DNA of 64,000 bases from Geosiphon pyriformis (lineage: Eukaryota > Glomeromycota > Glomeromycetes > Archaeosporales > Geosiphonaceae), in contig JAAOMT010000372.1 in assembly GCA_016748015.1 (NCBI GenBank), positions 675,400 through 739,399 on the forward strand, given 5' to 3'. Below the pieces are notes generated by a model, which saw only the letters and a list, made by a program, of their open reading frames with translations, did no database searches and was not told the origin of the DNA. Shown here in pieces: positions 54,794 to 64,000 of the stretch (the first letter of the stretch is position 1; each line of letters opens with the position of its first letter). A program made the position numbers and the translations under genes.

Positions 54794-57764
54794 TTATTGA
54801 ATCTTCCGCGATTTGCTTTCTGTTTCAAATATCAGCATTCGCCACAATTTCTTTACAAAAAGTTCTGATTCTTCATCTAAAGTCTAAGAAATTACAAATG
54901 CCATGTAAAGAAAATAATCCCAGAGATTTGTATAATATAGAGAAAATAAATATTTTACCATTTCCATCTCCTTTGTGAGCTCAGCGGCAGATTTTCTGTT
55001 GCGCAGATGTTCCATTACAAAATAAACCAATTCATCTTCCTGTACCCCAAGGTATCCGACGATTTTCTTGCTGACGAAAGGTTGTAGTTTTTTCCCAAGA
55101 ATATGCTAAGCAATTATTTAGTATTTTTCATTGTTTAGACCATTCGAAATACGTATCTTTTATCTCCCAATGTTCAATTACTGTGCTGGAGATAAATAGC
55201 CAAAAAGTGTTAATGTCACTTACCTCGTCCAACTCTTCCCACTTGACATTCCAATTCCATAGTCCCTCCTTATCTAGAGGAATAGTCGCGACCAAGTCTG
55301 TTATTTTTCTTTTTCTATCTTCTGACTTCTTTTCATTGTCATCATCATCACTATATTCCAATGGAACGAGAACTCGTTTTTTCTTTTTTGCGTCTGCTTC
55401 CTCATCATCGGAATCATCATCAACTTCTGCAGGAGCAATCATTGTGGTACGCCGTAAATTAGATATATTAAGAGTTAGTCGTGTAGCCTTGCCATTGTTA
55501 ATAGCTTGCCCAGCACCATTTGTAGCATGTGGCGGAGGGGCATTTGTGCCATTTGTTTCTGCCTCAATTTCACGTTGTTTTCTTTCCTCTTCAAGAGTTC
55601 GCTCCCATTCCTGCCGGCGTTGCTCGGCCTCAATCTCTTGTTGTTCATGCAGCCGATCCTGTTCATCCTGAGCTATTTCGCGAGCTCGGAATTGTTGTCG
55701 ATGATACCACCAACGAGAACTAATGTCATCATTATTATGAAATTCAACATTTCGGAGCCAAAACTCATCAAGGATACAAAAAGCAACAGAACTAGGAGCT
55801 CACCGATCTCGGTAATATTCCTCGACACCCCTTTCAGCTTCAAGGTCATCATCCCATTCGGCAAACTTTCTGGCTGCTAATTCACGATCTCTTATTTCTT
55901 TTTCTCGTTGATCTACTTCTCGCTGATCTTCCCTTTCATAACCTCTTGCCGCACTAATTTCTCTGGATTCCCAACGACGTTCTCTCTATATAATTGATCA
56001 AGTCAAAAAAGCAATAGGAAAATCGAAATTCTTTATGATAACTCAAATTGTGATCCGACCTCTCTAAAAGCCATTTCTAACTCTTTTTCCCTCTTTGCTT
56101 GTCGCCTTCTTTCTTCTTCCTCGTCATCAAAAGCCAAAGATTCACGTCTTTCGTCTCTTGATGAATTAAAATTTACTGATTGATGAAAATGTCCGAATGA
56201 TCTTTCTCTCTCCCGAGTTTCGTTGACGCGTGTACGTTCCTGTCTTGCCTGCTCTTGCCTTGCCCTACGCGATGCGCGTTCCTCGTCTTCTTTTTGACGT
56301 TCTCTCTCTCTCTGAGCAGCCCGTTCTCTGAAGAAAGCTATTTCTCGATATATTAAATCTTTTTGTTCGGGAGGGAGATCGGCTGGGAGATCGGTTTCTT
56401 CATCTCTCTCTCCGTTGTCAGGCCCAGGTGATAATTGCCCATTGGACTTATTTTCAGGAAGCGAGGATGGTGAAGGTGAGGTCAGTTGTTGTTGTGGCGG
56501 CTTTGTCATATCTTCGATTACGTCTATGACAGCTAAAAGTGCATTCTTATCTAATTCTGTGTCATGCTGTCATATTTGATCATGTTAATTAAGATGCCCA
56601 CCGATCAAAGTTTTCAATTGTCGAAAATACTTACAACAGTCCTGGGTCTTGATATTTCATATTGATCTAAGAATTTTCTGGTGTTTTCATCAGCTTTGAC
56701 CTTAGTATTGATCAAGTTTTGTGGGAATATGTTTTTAAGTCGAACAGCTTATAGTGAGATTATATAATTTTGACTTACGATGAGCTTTTTCCCAACAGCT
56801 CCCTCCTCTAAGGAAGGTAAAATCACACCCTTATCCTTTCTATCGTCAGCAGCACCTTCACCGCCCAACACACGTAGGGCACGCAAAACACTATCAGGAT
56901 CCATGTACTCGGCAAACCCGAATCCCTTTGGATTTCCAGATTGATCTTTTACTCTTTTCCATGTTTTGAGCCCACCGCATGTCTTTTTAGGGATGTCAAA
57001 ATTGCGGGTAAAATATGATCATTAAGAGGTTAGTAGCGTGCGAAAATAAGCACACCTAAAATTCGCAAAGATTGCTCTTGGGCATGGCCAGCGAACCAAA
57101 AGCATTATTAATCGAGACTCTGATGAACAATATGAGGGAATAAATTTTTAGCATCCCCTTTGGGAAATAATCACACTGCCAGTTGATCTTAGAGTGCGAA
57201 GAAAGCAAGAATGTTCAATACCAAACCTCCAATACATCTAATCAAATCCCGTCCGCTAATAGTCCCCGGTATATCTCATTGCTCAATAGTGTCCCAAAAT
57301 ACCAAATATTCTTGCTTCCTTCGATTGGGTAAAATATCGTCAACTTGTTGACTAAAGGCGGTATACGTAACCCACCCGATAATTATAACCAATCCTTAAT
57401 TACCTTGAGAATTTTTTCCATCCATTCGTCAGTTACGCCGGGCGATATGCCCCCAATGAAGAGTGTAGTCAGTTTTTCTGCCTCTGATCCTGGCCCCATC
57501 ATTGGGATTGAAATTGGACTATACCCTGTTCGAGAAGGTCCCATAAAATTTGGCCGTTGCATTGGTCCACTAGGTATAAATCCTGGACGAGGAGGTTGTC
57601 CATATCCTGGCAGACCACCAAGTGGCCCGCCCCCAGGAGGGCCATATTGTGGCCGATATTGACCTAATGAGGGAAGCACTTTAAGTTAATTAAATCAGAG
57701 TGTGTAAGAGGTATTCCTAATATCTTTTAATACCATATGGTGGTGCAGGTCGATAAGGATCCAT
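54794..57764 (-). CDS. RBM25-like splicing factor (RRM + RE-rich + PWI), 9 exons
   Basis: Homologue of RBM25, a nuclear splicing regulator linked to U1 snRNP and 5' splice-site choice. Minus-strand exons: 57764-57734, 57663-57404, 56982-56779, 56700-56635, 56566-56060, 55985-55804, 55719-55224, 55105-54959 and 54883-54794; 660 residues. Domains: Pro/Gly-rich N-terminus (to about 70); RRM (about 76-175) with TTLFIGGI (RNP2) and KGFGFAEYM (RNP1); a long Arg/Glu-rich, coiled-coil-like middle (RERERQKEDEERASRR, RDRELAARKFAEWDDD); an acidic patch; and a C-terminal PWI domain (about 565-660) with LQPFVSKKIVGYLGV and LDEESELFVKKLWRMLIFE. Human RBM25 is about 840 residues, so the middle is shorter here. 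The intron before exon 3 is about 420 bases, much longer than the others. It converges on the Nudix gene with 129 bases between stops. Confidence 0.92.
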
Positions 57765-57918
57765 TTTCACAAAGTTCAGGTATCTTTGGGAAAAAAAAGA
57801 GAAAGCCGTTTAAATAAATCTCGGCCTGAGATTTGACGTCATTGTCCAGTTTAGACTGTCACGCGGGTATTTGATAATGGATGAGCAATTTTTGTCAACA
57901 CTTTTTGAATTATCAACC
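57765..57918. promoter_or_regulatory. Compact divergent promoter between RBM25-like and HIT genes
   Basis: Only about 150 bases lie between the two start codons, which point away from each other, so they must share promoter space. An in-frame upstream ATG at 57877 would extend the HIT protein by 14 residues (MDEQFLSTLFELST) and leave still less room. Confidence 0.55.
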
Positions 57919-58806
57919 ATGTCAAAGTTGCTAACCGATTGTCTTTTTTGCAAAATTATTAAGCGTGAAATTCCTTCACACCGGCTTATAGAAACTGAAT
58001 ACAGGTGTGCCTCATAGATACATGTGTCAAAATTCGAATACCGCATAAATAAATTTGTATTGGGTCTTTAGTTACGCCTTCCTCGATATTTTCCCTCTGA
58101 GTAAGGGCCATTCAGTAAGCTTTTTTTTCTTATTAACTCGCTTTTTCATCTTAATAATGCCCCTAACCCGTATATAAAATTTAGCTTGTGATTCCGAAAT
58201 GTATGTAGCCCTACAGTCTTTATGTTCGACATAGTGCAATGCTTTTAGTAAGCTCACTTAGGCCATGATCTTTAGACCATGCTGAATTTTTGCATCAACT
58301 CCCTAATGAAAATTTGAGTGACATTCTTCCTGTAACAAAGAGAGTGGCTGATGCCGTCATTGCAGCAACTGGAGAAACCCAGTATAATATTTTGCAGGTA
58401 GATGCGATAAAATTTTTATTTAATTAAGCTTAATTCTAAATTTTTCATATTTCATTTTGCTATACCATAAGAATAATGGGGAGCGGGCTCATCAGGTATT
58501 TTGATCCCTATTTACTTATCAATTAGAAATTGATTCCATTATTATTCATTATCTTTCTCTTTTTCTAGCTTATAAAACATGTACATTTTCATGTTGTAAG
58601 TTTACAAAGATTTGTGTTTGAGAAATCCGACCATAGTTTTTGATTAATATTGAAACGACCATTTTTTATATTAAAATTAACAGATTCCCAAACCAGTTTC
58701 TGGGGAAACAAGCAATAATATGGGCTTAATTATTGAATGGCCATCATCAAAGGCTTCTGAGGAAGAACTTGTTAATATTGCCAAGAAAATCTCGGAAAAA
58801 CTCTAG
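57919..58806 (+). CDS. HIT-family (HINT-like) nucleotide hydrolase, 7 exons
   Basis: A small histidine-triad protein of 146 residues; the family hydrolyses adenosine phosphoramidates and similar nucleotides. Exons: 57919-58004, 58072-58114, 58185-58200, 58276-58397, 58472-58495, 58569-58595 and 58684-58806. Three exons are only 16, 24 and 27 bases, yet the frame holds across all joins. Motifs: CLFC at residues 8-11 (the zinc ligands of many HIT proteins), REIPSHRLIETEYSYAFLDIFPLSKGH, LVIPKYHAEFLHQLP, then the catalytic triad HVHFHV at 101-106 followed by IPKP. ATG 57919 is chosen because MSKLLTDCLFCKII matches the usual start; 57877 is an in-frame alternative. It is divergent to the RBM25-like gene. 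Confidence 0.9.
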
Positions 58807-60330
58807 GATTTCCTATTAAGTAGGATAACTATGGCTAAGGGCTGCTAATTTTGGAAGATAAAGTTCAACTGATTTTTCAGATACGTTGGAGATGCATTAG
58901 ATCAGTCTCTTTCGTTTGAAGAACTTTCTTGATACATATGCATCTGTTTTGACGTATAGCGGCTTGCCAATAAATCAAGTTCAAAGAAATGAAATGTCGA
59001 ATGACTGAGAATCAAAAACTTTCCCATACTACATTTCAATAGAAATAAAATTTTTTCTTTTGAATAAACCACTTTTTTTTTATTCAAATTATGTGATAAC
59101 AATTTAAATTTTTTATCAACTTTTTTAATAATTATTAATAACTGTTTTTAATTATTAAAGTATAATTATATGGTATCCGACGCCGAAAATTAAATAAAAA
59201 TTTTAACAAATTAACATTTATTATTTAAAATTAAAATAATTTTTGTAATGTTAATATAATTTAAGTTTAAAATAACATAATAATGTTTATATAATATTAT
59301 GTTAAAATAATTAATTTTAATTAAAAAAAATATTAATAATTAATAATAATAAATAAATAAAAATTTCTTATTATAATATTTTTGTTTGTAAATTTTTATT
59401 AAAAAGTTGTGTAATTTTTCAAAAAATAAAATTATGTATTGATATTAAAAACATATTTATATAAATTATATTTAAATTAAAGCTTTTATTTTGTTTAATT
59501 ATTTATACAACTTTTTTTTTGTTTCTATTTTTAAAAATTAAACCATAAAATTTGTTCATGTATTTTTTATACATAACTAATCATTTGAATTTTTGTTAAA
59601 AAAACATTAAGTAATTACACAAAAAAAAACAAATATATATTATTTAACATATTTTTATTAAAAGCCATATTTTTTAAAAAAAAAATTGGTTTTTTTAAAA
59701 CTTATTTTTATTATGTTTTTTACTATATTAGCAAAAAATTTAATTTAAACTTTTAAAAAAGCCAACTGGATTTTTAAATTACTAATAAATTTGTTTTTAT
59801 TAAAAAACAAAAAAATTACTAAAATTACTTAAGTTTTAATAAATTTAATTATTATTTTAACTATAATTAAAAATTAGTTTATATAAACAAAATTTAAAAA
59901 AAAACTTATCTTAAATTAACAACAATAAAAAAAGCAATATAAACAAAAATTAAAAAACAAAAACTTTAACATAAAACATAAAATTGGCAATTAAAAAACA
60001 AATATTTTAAATATAAAAATAGACTTAAAAAAAATTTCAAAAAAAATCAAAAAAATAAATTTTATAATTAATAATTAAAATTAAAAATTTGGTAAGTAAA
60101 TATATTTAAAATACTTTTTTTTATTGCTTTAACAAAATATAGTTTAATTGCTAATTATACAAACTTTAAATAACCATAATTTATGCTTTTTTTATATATA
60201 ATTACTTATTTTTTTATTTACAATTTAATAATTTAATATTGGTGTTTTTTTGGTATTATATATTTTTACTAATTATTACTCAAATAATCATAGTTAATAT
60301 AATATAAATCTAATTAGAATAATATAATAC
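58807..60330. other. AT-rich spacer
   Basis: The HIT 3' UTR is at the left, then about 1.5 kb of low-complexity A/T sequence. No gene or element ends are recognised. Confidence 0.5.
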
Positions 60331-60334
60331 AATT

Positions 60335-63300
60335 GTATATATTATAAGTTAAAATAAGATTTAAATTGATTTAAAATTAATTCAAGTTAATTTAAAATTT
60401 TATTTTAACTTGAGTTAATTTAGAATTTTCAATTTAATACTATATTGATTTCGAATTAACATAACTAATTATATTCTTTATATTATTCATTAATAAAAAA
60501 TTTTTTTTATTAATTAAATAATTAATATTTAATATGTTTTTAATTATTGTTATATATATAATATTAGCATTTATTTATTGTAATTTTGGCACTATTTTTT
60601 TGATTTTTACAACTATTATTACTACTATTATAATATTGTATATTATATAAAACCTCAGCTTTTTTATAATTACAATGATTAGTTTTATAACTTTTTTTAT
60701 AATTGCATTGATAATCTGTTATTTTCCTTTAACTTTAATATAAAACTGCTTCATATAAAAAATAAAAATATTTGGTATTTTTTACAATTCTAAAAAATTA
60801 ATAATCTTAGTAGACATTAATTCTGTCATATAATAAAAATTATTCAATATTTTTAATTTGTATTTCAATCTGTATAGTCTGTTATTAATAATTCTAATTA
60901 TTTTATATATAAAAAGCTTTCTATTTATACCTAAATAATCAATCTTTAAAATTTTAATTTACATGAAATTTCCAATTTTATAAGATATTTTTTGCTTTGT
61001 ATTTTTTTTTGCTTTTTTTGGTATTATTAAGATATTGGTTTTAGACAATTTAATATATTTTATAATAATTAGTAAGTAAGTTAACAATATTATATAGCAT
61101 ATTATTTTGGTTATTATTATTTTATTAAAAAAATTAATATAAAATAAATATGAAAAAGGCAAAAAAACAAAAATATTATCTTGTTACTTAAAATTATAAC
61201 TGAAAAAATTTGGAAATTATTAAAATAAAACTTAGTACTTTCTAAAAAACTGTTAATTTTTTTTATTTATTGTTTAATAACATTTTTTTTAATTTTTTTT
61301 TAATAGTATTTACTATTTAATATTACTATTGCTTTTTTAATTATTGTTTTTACTAATTTATATACTGTTATTAGTTATTTAATTATTACTATTGAATATT
61401 TTACAATAATAATTGCTGATTATTTTGTTGAATATTTTGATATTAATGCTGCTGTTTTTGCTGATCAACTTGCTAATGCTTTTGCTAATTATTTTAATAT
61501 TGCTATTATTAGTTATTTTGTTATGATTCTTGGTTAACTTGTTATTATATTTATTGGTTATTTTGCTGCTGTCTTTGCTAGTTATTTTGTTATGATTTTT
61601 AGTTAATTTGTTGATGTTTTTGCTAATTATTTTGCTATTGCTGTTGCTAATTATCTTATTACTGTCTTTATTGGTTATCTTGTTGTGGCTTTTGGTTAAC
61701 TTGTTAATGTTTTTGTTGGTTATCTTATTATTGCTGTTGTTAGTTATCTTGTTATAATTTCTGGTCAATTTGTTGTTGTCTTTACTGATTATTTTGTTGC
61801 TGTTTTTGTTAATTATTTTGTTGCAGGTTTTAATTAATTTGCTAATATCTTTGTTAATTATCTTGCTATTGCTGTTGCCTTTGCTGGTTATCTTGTTATG
61901 ACTTTTGGTTAATTTGTTAATGTCTTTGCTAGTCATTTTGCTATTGCTGTTGTTGGTTATCTTGTCACTGCTATTGCTGGTTATTTTGTTGTAGTTTTTA
62001 GTCAACTTTTTAATGTTTTTGCTAATCATTTTGCTATTGCTGTTGCTGATTATCTTGTTACAGTTTCTGGTTATTTTGTTATTGTTTTTGCTAATTATTT
62101 TGTTGTTATTGTTACTAATTATTTTGCCATTACTGGTTATTTTGTTTTTGGTCACTTTATTATTACTATTATTACTGTTGATTATCTTGTTACTAATGTT
62201 TATTTACTTGTTGTTTATTGTTACTTTTTATTTTTTATTAAATTTGTAATTGTGTTTTTTCATAAAATAATTTTATATCTAAGTCTATAAAAAGGTTTTT
62301 TTCTTAAGTAATTGATTATTTAAAAAAACTCAAAAATAAAATAATTTATGTGAATTTTTTTTCAAATATTATTTTATATAAGGAAAAGCTAGTAATAATA
62401 AAAACTTCTGTGTTTATTGTATTTAAGTATAAAAATAAATTAGTAATTATTTAAATAAGTTAAATAATATAAAAAATATATTTATATATATTATTTAATA
62501 AAGTCTATATAACTAATTATTTTTATTTTTATTTTTTATTTATTTTATAAGCTTTTATTGAAATATATTATTAACTTGTTTAATTAAATTTTAAGATTAA
62601 AAATGTCTTGAATATTTATTTATAATATTAATTTTCTAATTATATTTGCTATAAACTTTTTTCTATTATAGTTAAAGATCCAAATATAGTAAAAAGTTCA
62701 AAAAATAACTTGCTACTTTTTTTGATTTTTTAGAAAAAAAAGCATAACAAATATATTTATAAGAATTATCTGGCTGATTGTACATATTAACTAAGTTTAC
62801 TTGTAAATAATACATAAAAATTTTTGCTAAAATTGGCTTTGTAGCTATTAATTAAACCAATAATTATTGTGTAATATACTTAAAACAATGTATATAAAAC
62901 TGTTTTATTAAATTTAATATTTTTTATTTAAATAAATAACTTTAAATTAATATTACTTACTTACTGTTTCATCATTTTATCATGTTTAATTTCTAAATAA
63001 AATTCACAAAACTTTTTATATAGCTTTTTTTTAGACATACTGGTTTTTTTATTTTTTTGTAATAAAGTATATACTGGTTTTTAACTAAGTTAATATAAAA
63101 AGTGATTTATATCTAATACTTCAATTTAGCATCGATATTTTCTGTATTTTTATTGTTTTTTAATATCTTAATACATTAGTTTATATAATCTTGAGAATGT
63201 AAAGTTTTAACCCATTTTTTTTATTTCTGATTAATAAATATTCTTCAAAAAGCTCAGAAAATGTTTTTCGAATAAGTCATTTATGATTAATAAGATGTTA

Positions 63301-63545
63301 AGAGATCATATTATATACAGTATAACAATAACTAAAAATATATTAAATATTAATTATTTAATTGATAAAAGAATTTTTTTTATTGATGAATATCATAAAA
63401 AATATGATTGGTTATGTTAATTCGGAATCAACACAGTGTTAAATTGAGGATTTTAAACTAACTTAAATTGGAATAGAATCCCAAATCAACTCAAATCCTG
63501 TTCTAATTCATGATATACACAATCATTGAACAATTGCCTATTGCT
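60335..63545. mobile_element. Putative DNA element with long terminal inverted repeats
   Basis: About 130 bases at 60335-60475 match the reverse complement of 63412-63545. The right copy, reverse-complemented, reads GGATTTGAGTTGATTTGGGATT and ACACTGTGTTGATTCCGAATTAACATAACCAAT; the left copy reads ATACTATATTGATTTCGAATTAACATAACTAAT. The left copy has an extra palindromic piece near 60385-60425. No transposase is readable in the 2.9 kb between, which contains the tandem repeat at 61430-62210. It could instead be two separate insertions in opposite orientation. Confidence 0.45.
61430..62210 (-). repeat. Imperfect tandem repeat with an open minus-strand frame
   Basis: Units of about 65-95 bases share a core that on the minus strand reads close to NKITSKDINKLTKSHNKIT. 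A 258-codon frame (62155-61379) stays open through the array. Composition is almost only Asn, Lys, Ser, Ile and Thr. Units differ by base changes and whole sub-units in multiples of three. It is treated as a repeat, not a gene. Confidence 0.65.
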
Positions 63546-63966
63546 GTATAACCACAAATTATGTAGTTTTAAGCTTATAAAATAACAATTTTCATATCCA
63601 ACATTAAATAATTCAATAAAATAATAATAAATATCGAAATAATAAATTTCCTTTGCTTAAAAACATTATTATTTGATTTCAATTATTGACTAACCCCCAA
63701 AGTCCGGAAGTAATGACAATTCTGGTTAGATTAATATTCAAAATATTCTAAATTAAACAATTGAACAATTAGTCCACTAAAACTATTATTTTCAGATTGG
63801 CAATTAACCATTATAATTACTACGACTATATAATTTAAATGTTTTTAGAGTTTTTTGAATAAGAACACAAACACGAAAAAAAGGTCAGAAACAATTACAC
63901 AACAATGTAATTTATTCATATGTTATATCAATTGTTCGAAGTTGTTATCAAAATTTGTGGGTTAAA
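63546..63966. other. Less repetitive spacer before the right edge
   Basis: Composition becomes more balanced (for example CCCCCAAAGTCCGGAAGTAATG near 63690). This could be the promoter of a gene that starts at the right edge. No motif is identified. Confidence 0.35.
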
Positions 63967-64000
63967 ATGCCAAGAGATCCTCCATTTTGGCTAGAAAACC
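63967..64000 (+). CDS. Possible gene start running off the right edge
   Basis: ATG at 63967, preceded by A-rich sequence (GGGTTAAA), opens MPRDPPFWLEN to the edge of the window. The codons look protein-like compared with the AT-rich surroundings. Too short to identify. Confidence 0.25.
   Translation, partial: MPRDPPFWLEN

Noticed and set aside
55183-55880. Ser/Cys-rich plus-strand frames opposite the RBM25-like gene
   Set aside because: They mirror the Arg/Glu-rich coding sequence on the minus strand; the compositional bias creates the open frames.
60959-61162. 67-codon minus-strand frame
   Set aside because: Ile/Lys low complexity within the AT-rich element; not distinguishable from chance.
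62013-62249. Leu/Ile-rich plus-strand frame that looks like a membrane protein
   Set aside because: It is the opposite strand of the Asn/Lys tandem repeat; the hydrophobicity follows from T-rich codons.

Overview
The window looks like nuclear DNA of a filamentous fungus with an AT-rich, transposon-packed genome. An arbuscular-mycorrhizal (Glomeromycotina, Rhizophagus-like) genome fits best. The grounds are a class I-III type chitin synthase, short GT-AG introns of about 50-100 bases in every host gene, very low GC outside genes, and several decayed Ty3/gypsy and non-LTR families. The assignment is an inference from style and protein types, not from a search.

Layout. Left gene island, 1-8.2 kb: the 3' part of a chitin synthase (+), a RasGEF protein (-), and a gene that I read as NELF-B/COBRA1 (-), a subunit of the negative elongation factor. 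Middle, 8.6-53 kb: almost entirely nested retroelements. Right gene island, 53.4-58.8 kb: a DUF4743/Nudix hydrolase (+), an RBM25-like splicing factor with RRM and PWI domains (-), and a HIT-family hydrolase (+) split into seven exons. From 58.8 kb to the end the sequence is AT-rich and holds a putative element with long inverted ends around a coding-like tandem repeat. A possible gene start lies at the right edge.

The transposon block can be dissected from target-site duplications. LINE A (8.6-23.85 kb) is full length (ORF1, endonuclease, RT, RNase H). It is split by a solo LTR (14011-15094) and by a complete Ty3/gypsy element Z (15608-23005). Taking out each insert plus one 4-base duplication restores the LINE reading frame. 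A very old minus-strand gypsy element Y (26162-44085) is split by LINE D, by an ORF1-only LINE copy and by a gypsy-type element X (35029-40078) in which I find only gag. A second ORF1-only LINE copy sits at 44273-46557. Solo LTRs and unreadable relics fill much of the rest. Decay is dominated by C-to-T/G-to-A transitions, as expected from cytosine methylation damage.

The most interesting points are: two independent ORF1-only LINE insertions with good target-site duplications (a fungal analogue of half-L1 elements mobilised in trans); a NELF-B homologue in a fungus; a third ORF of unknown function between integrase and 3' LTR in element Z; a one-base TAATG overlap between LINE ORF1 and ORF2; and shared loss of RNase H catalytic acids in two LINE copies. 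All gene models were spliced by hand from frame continuity and splice-site consensus.
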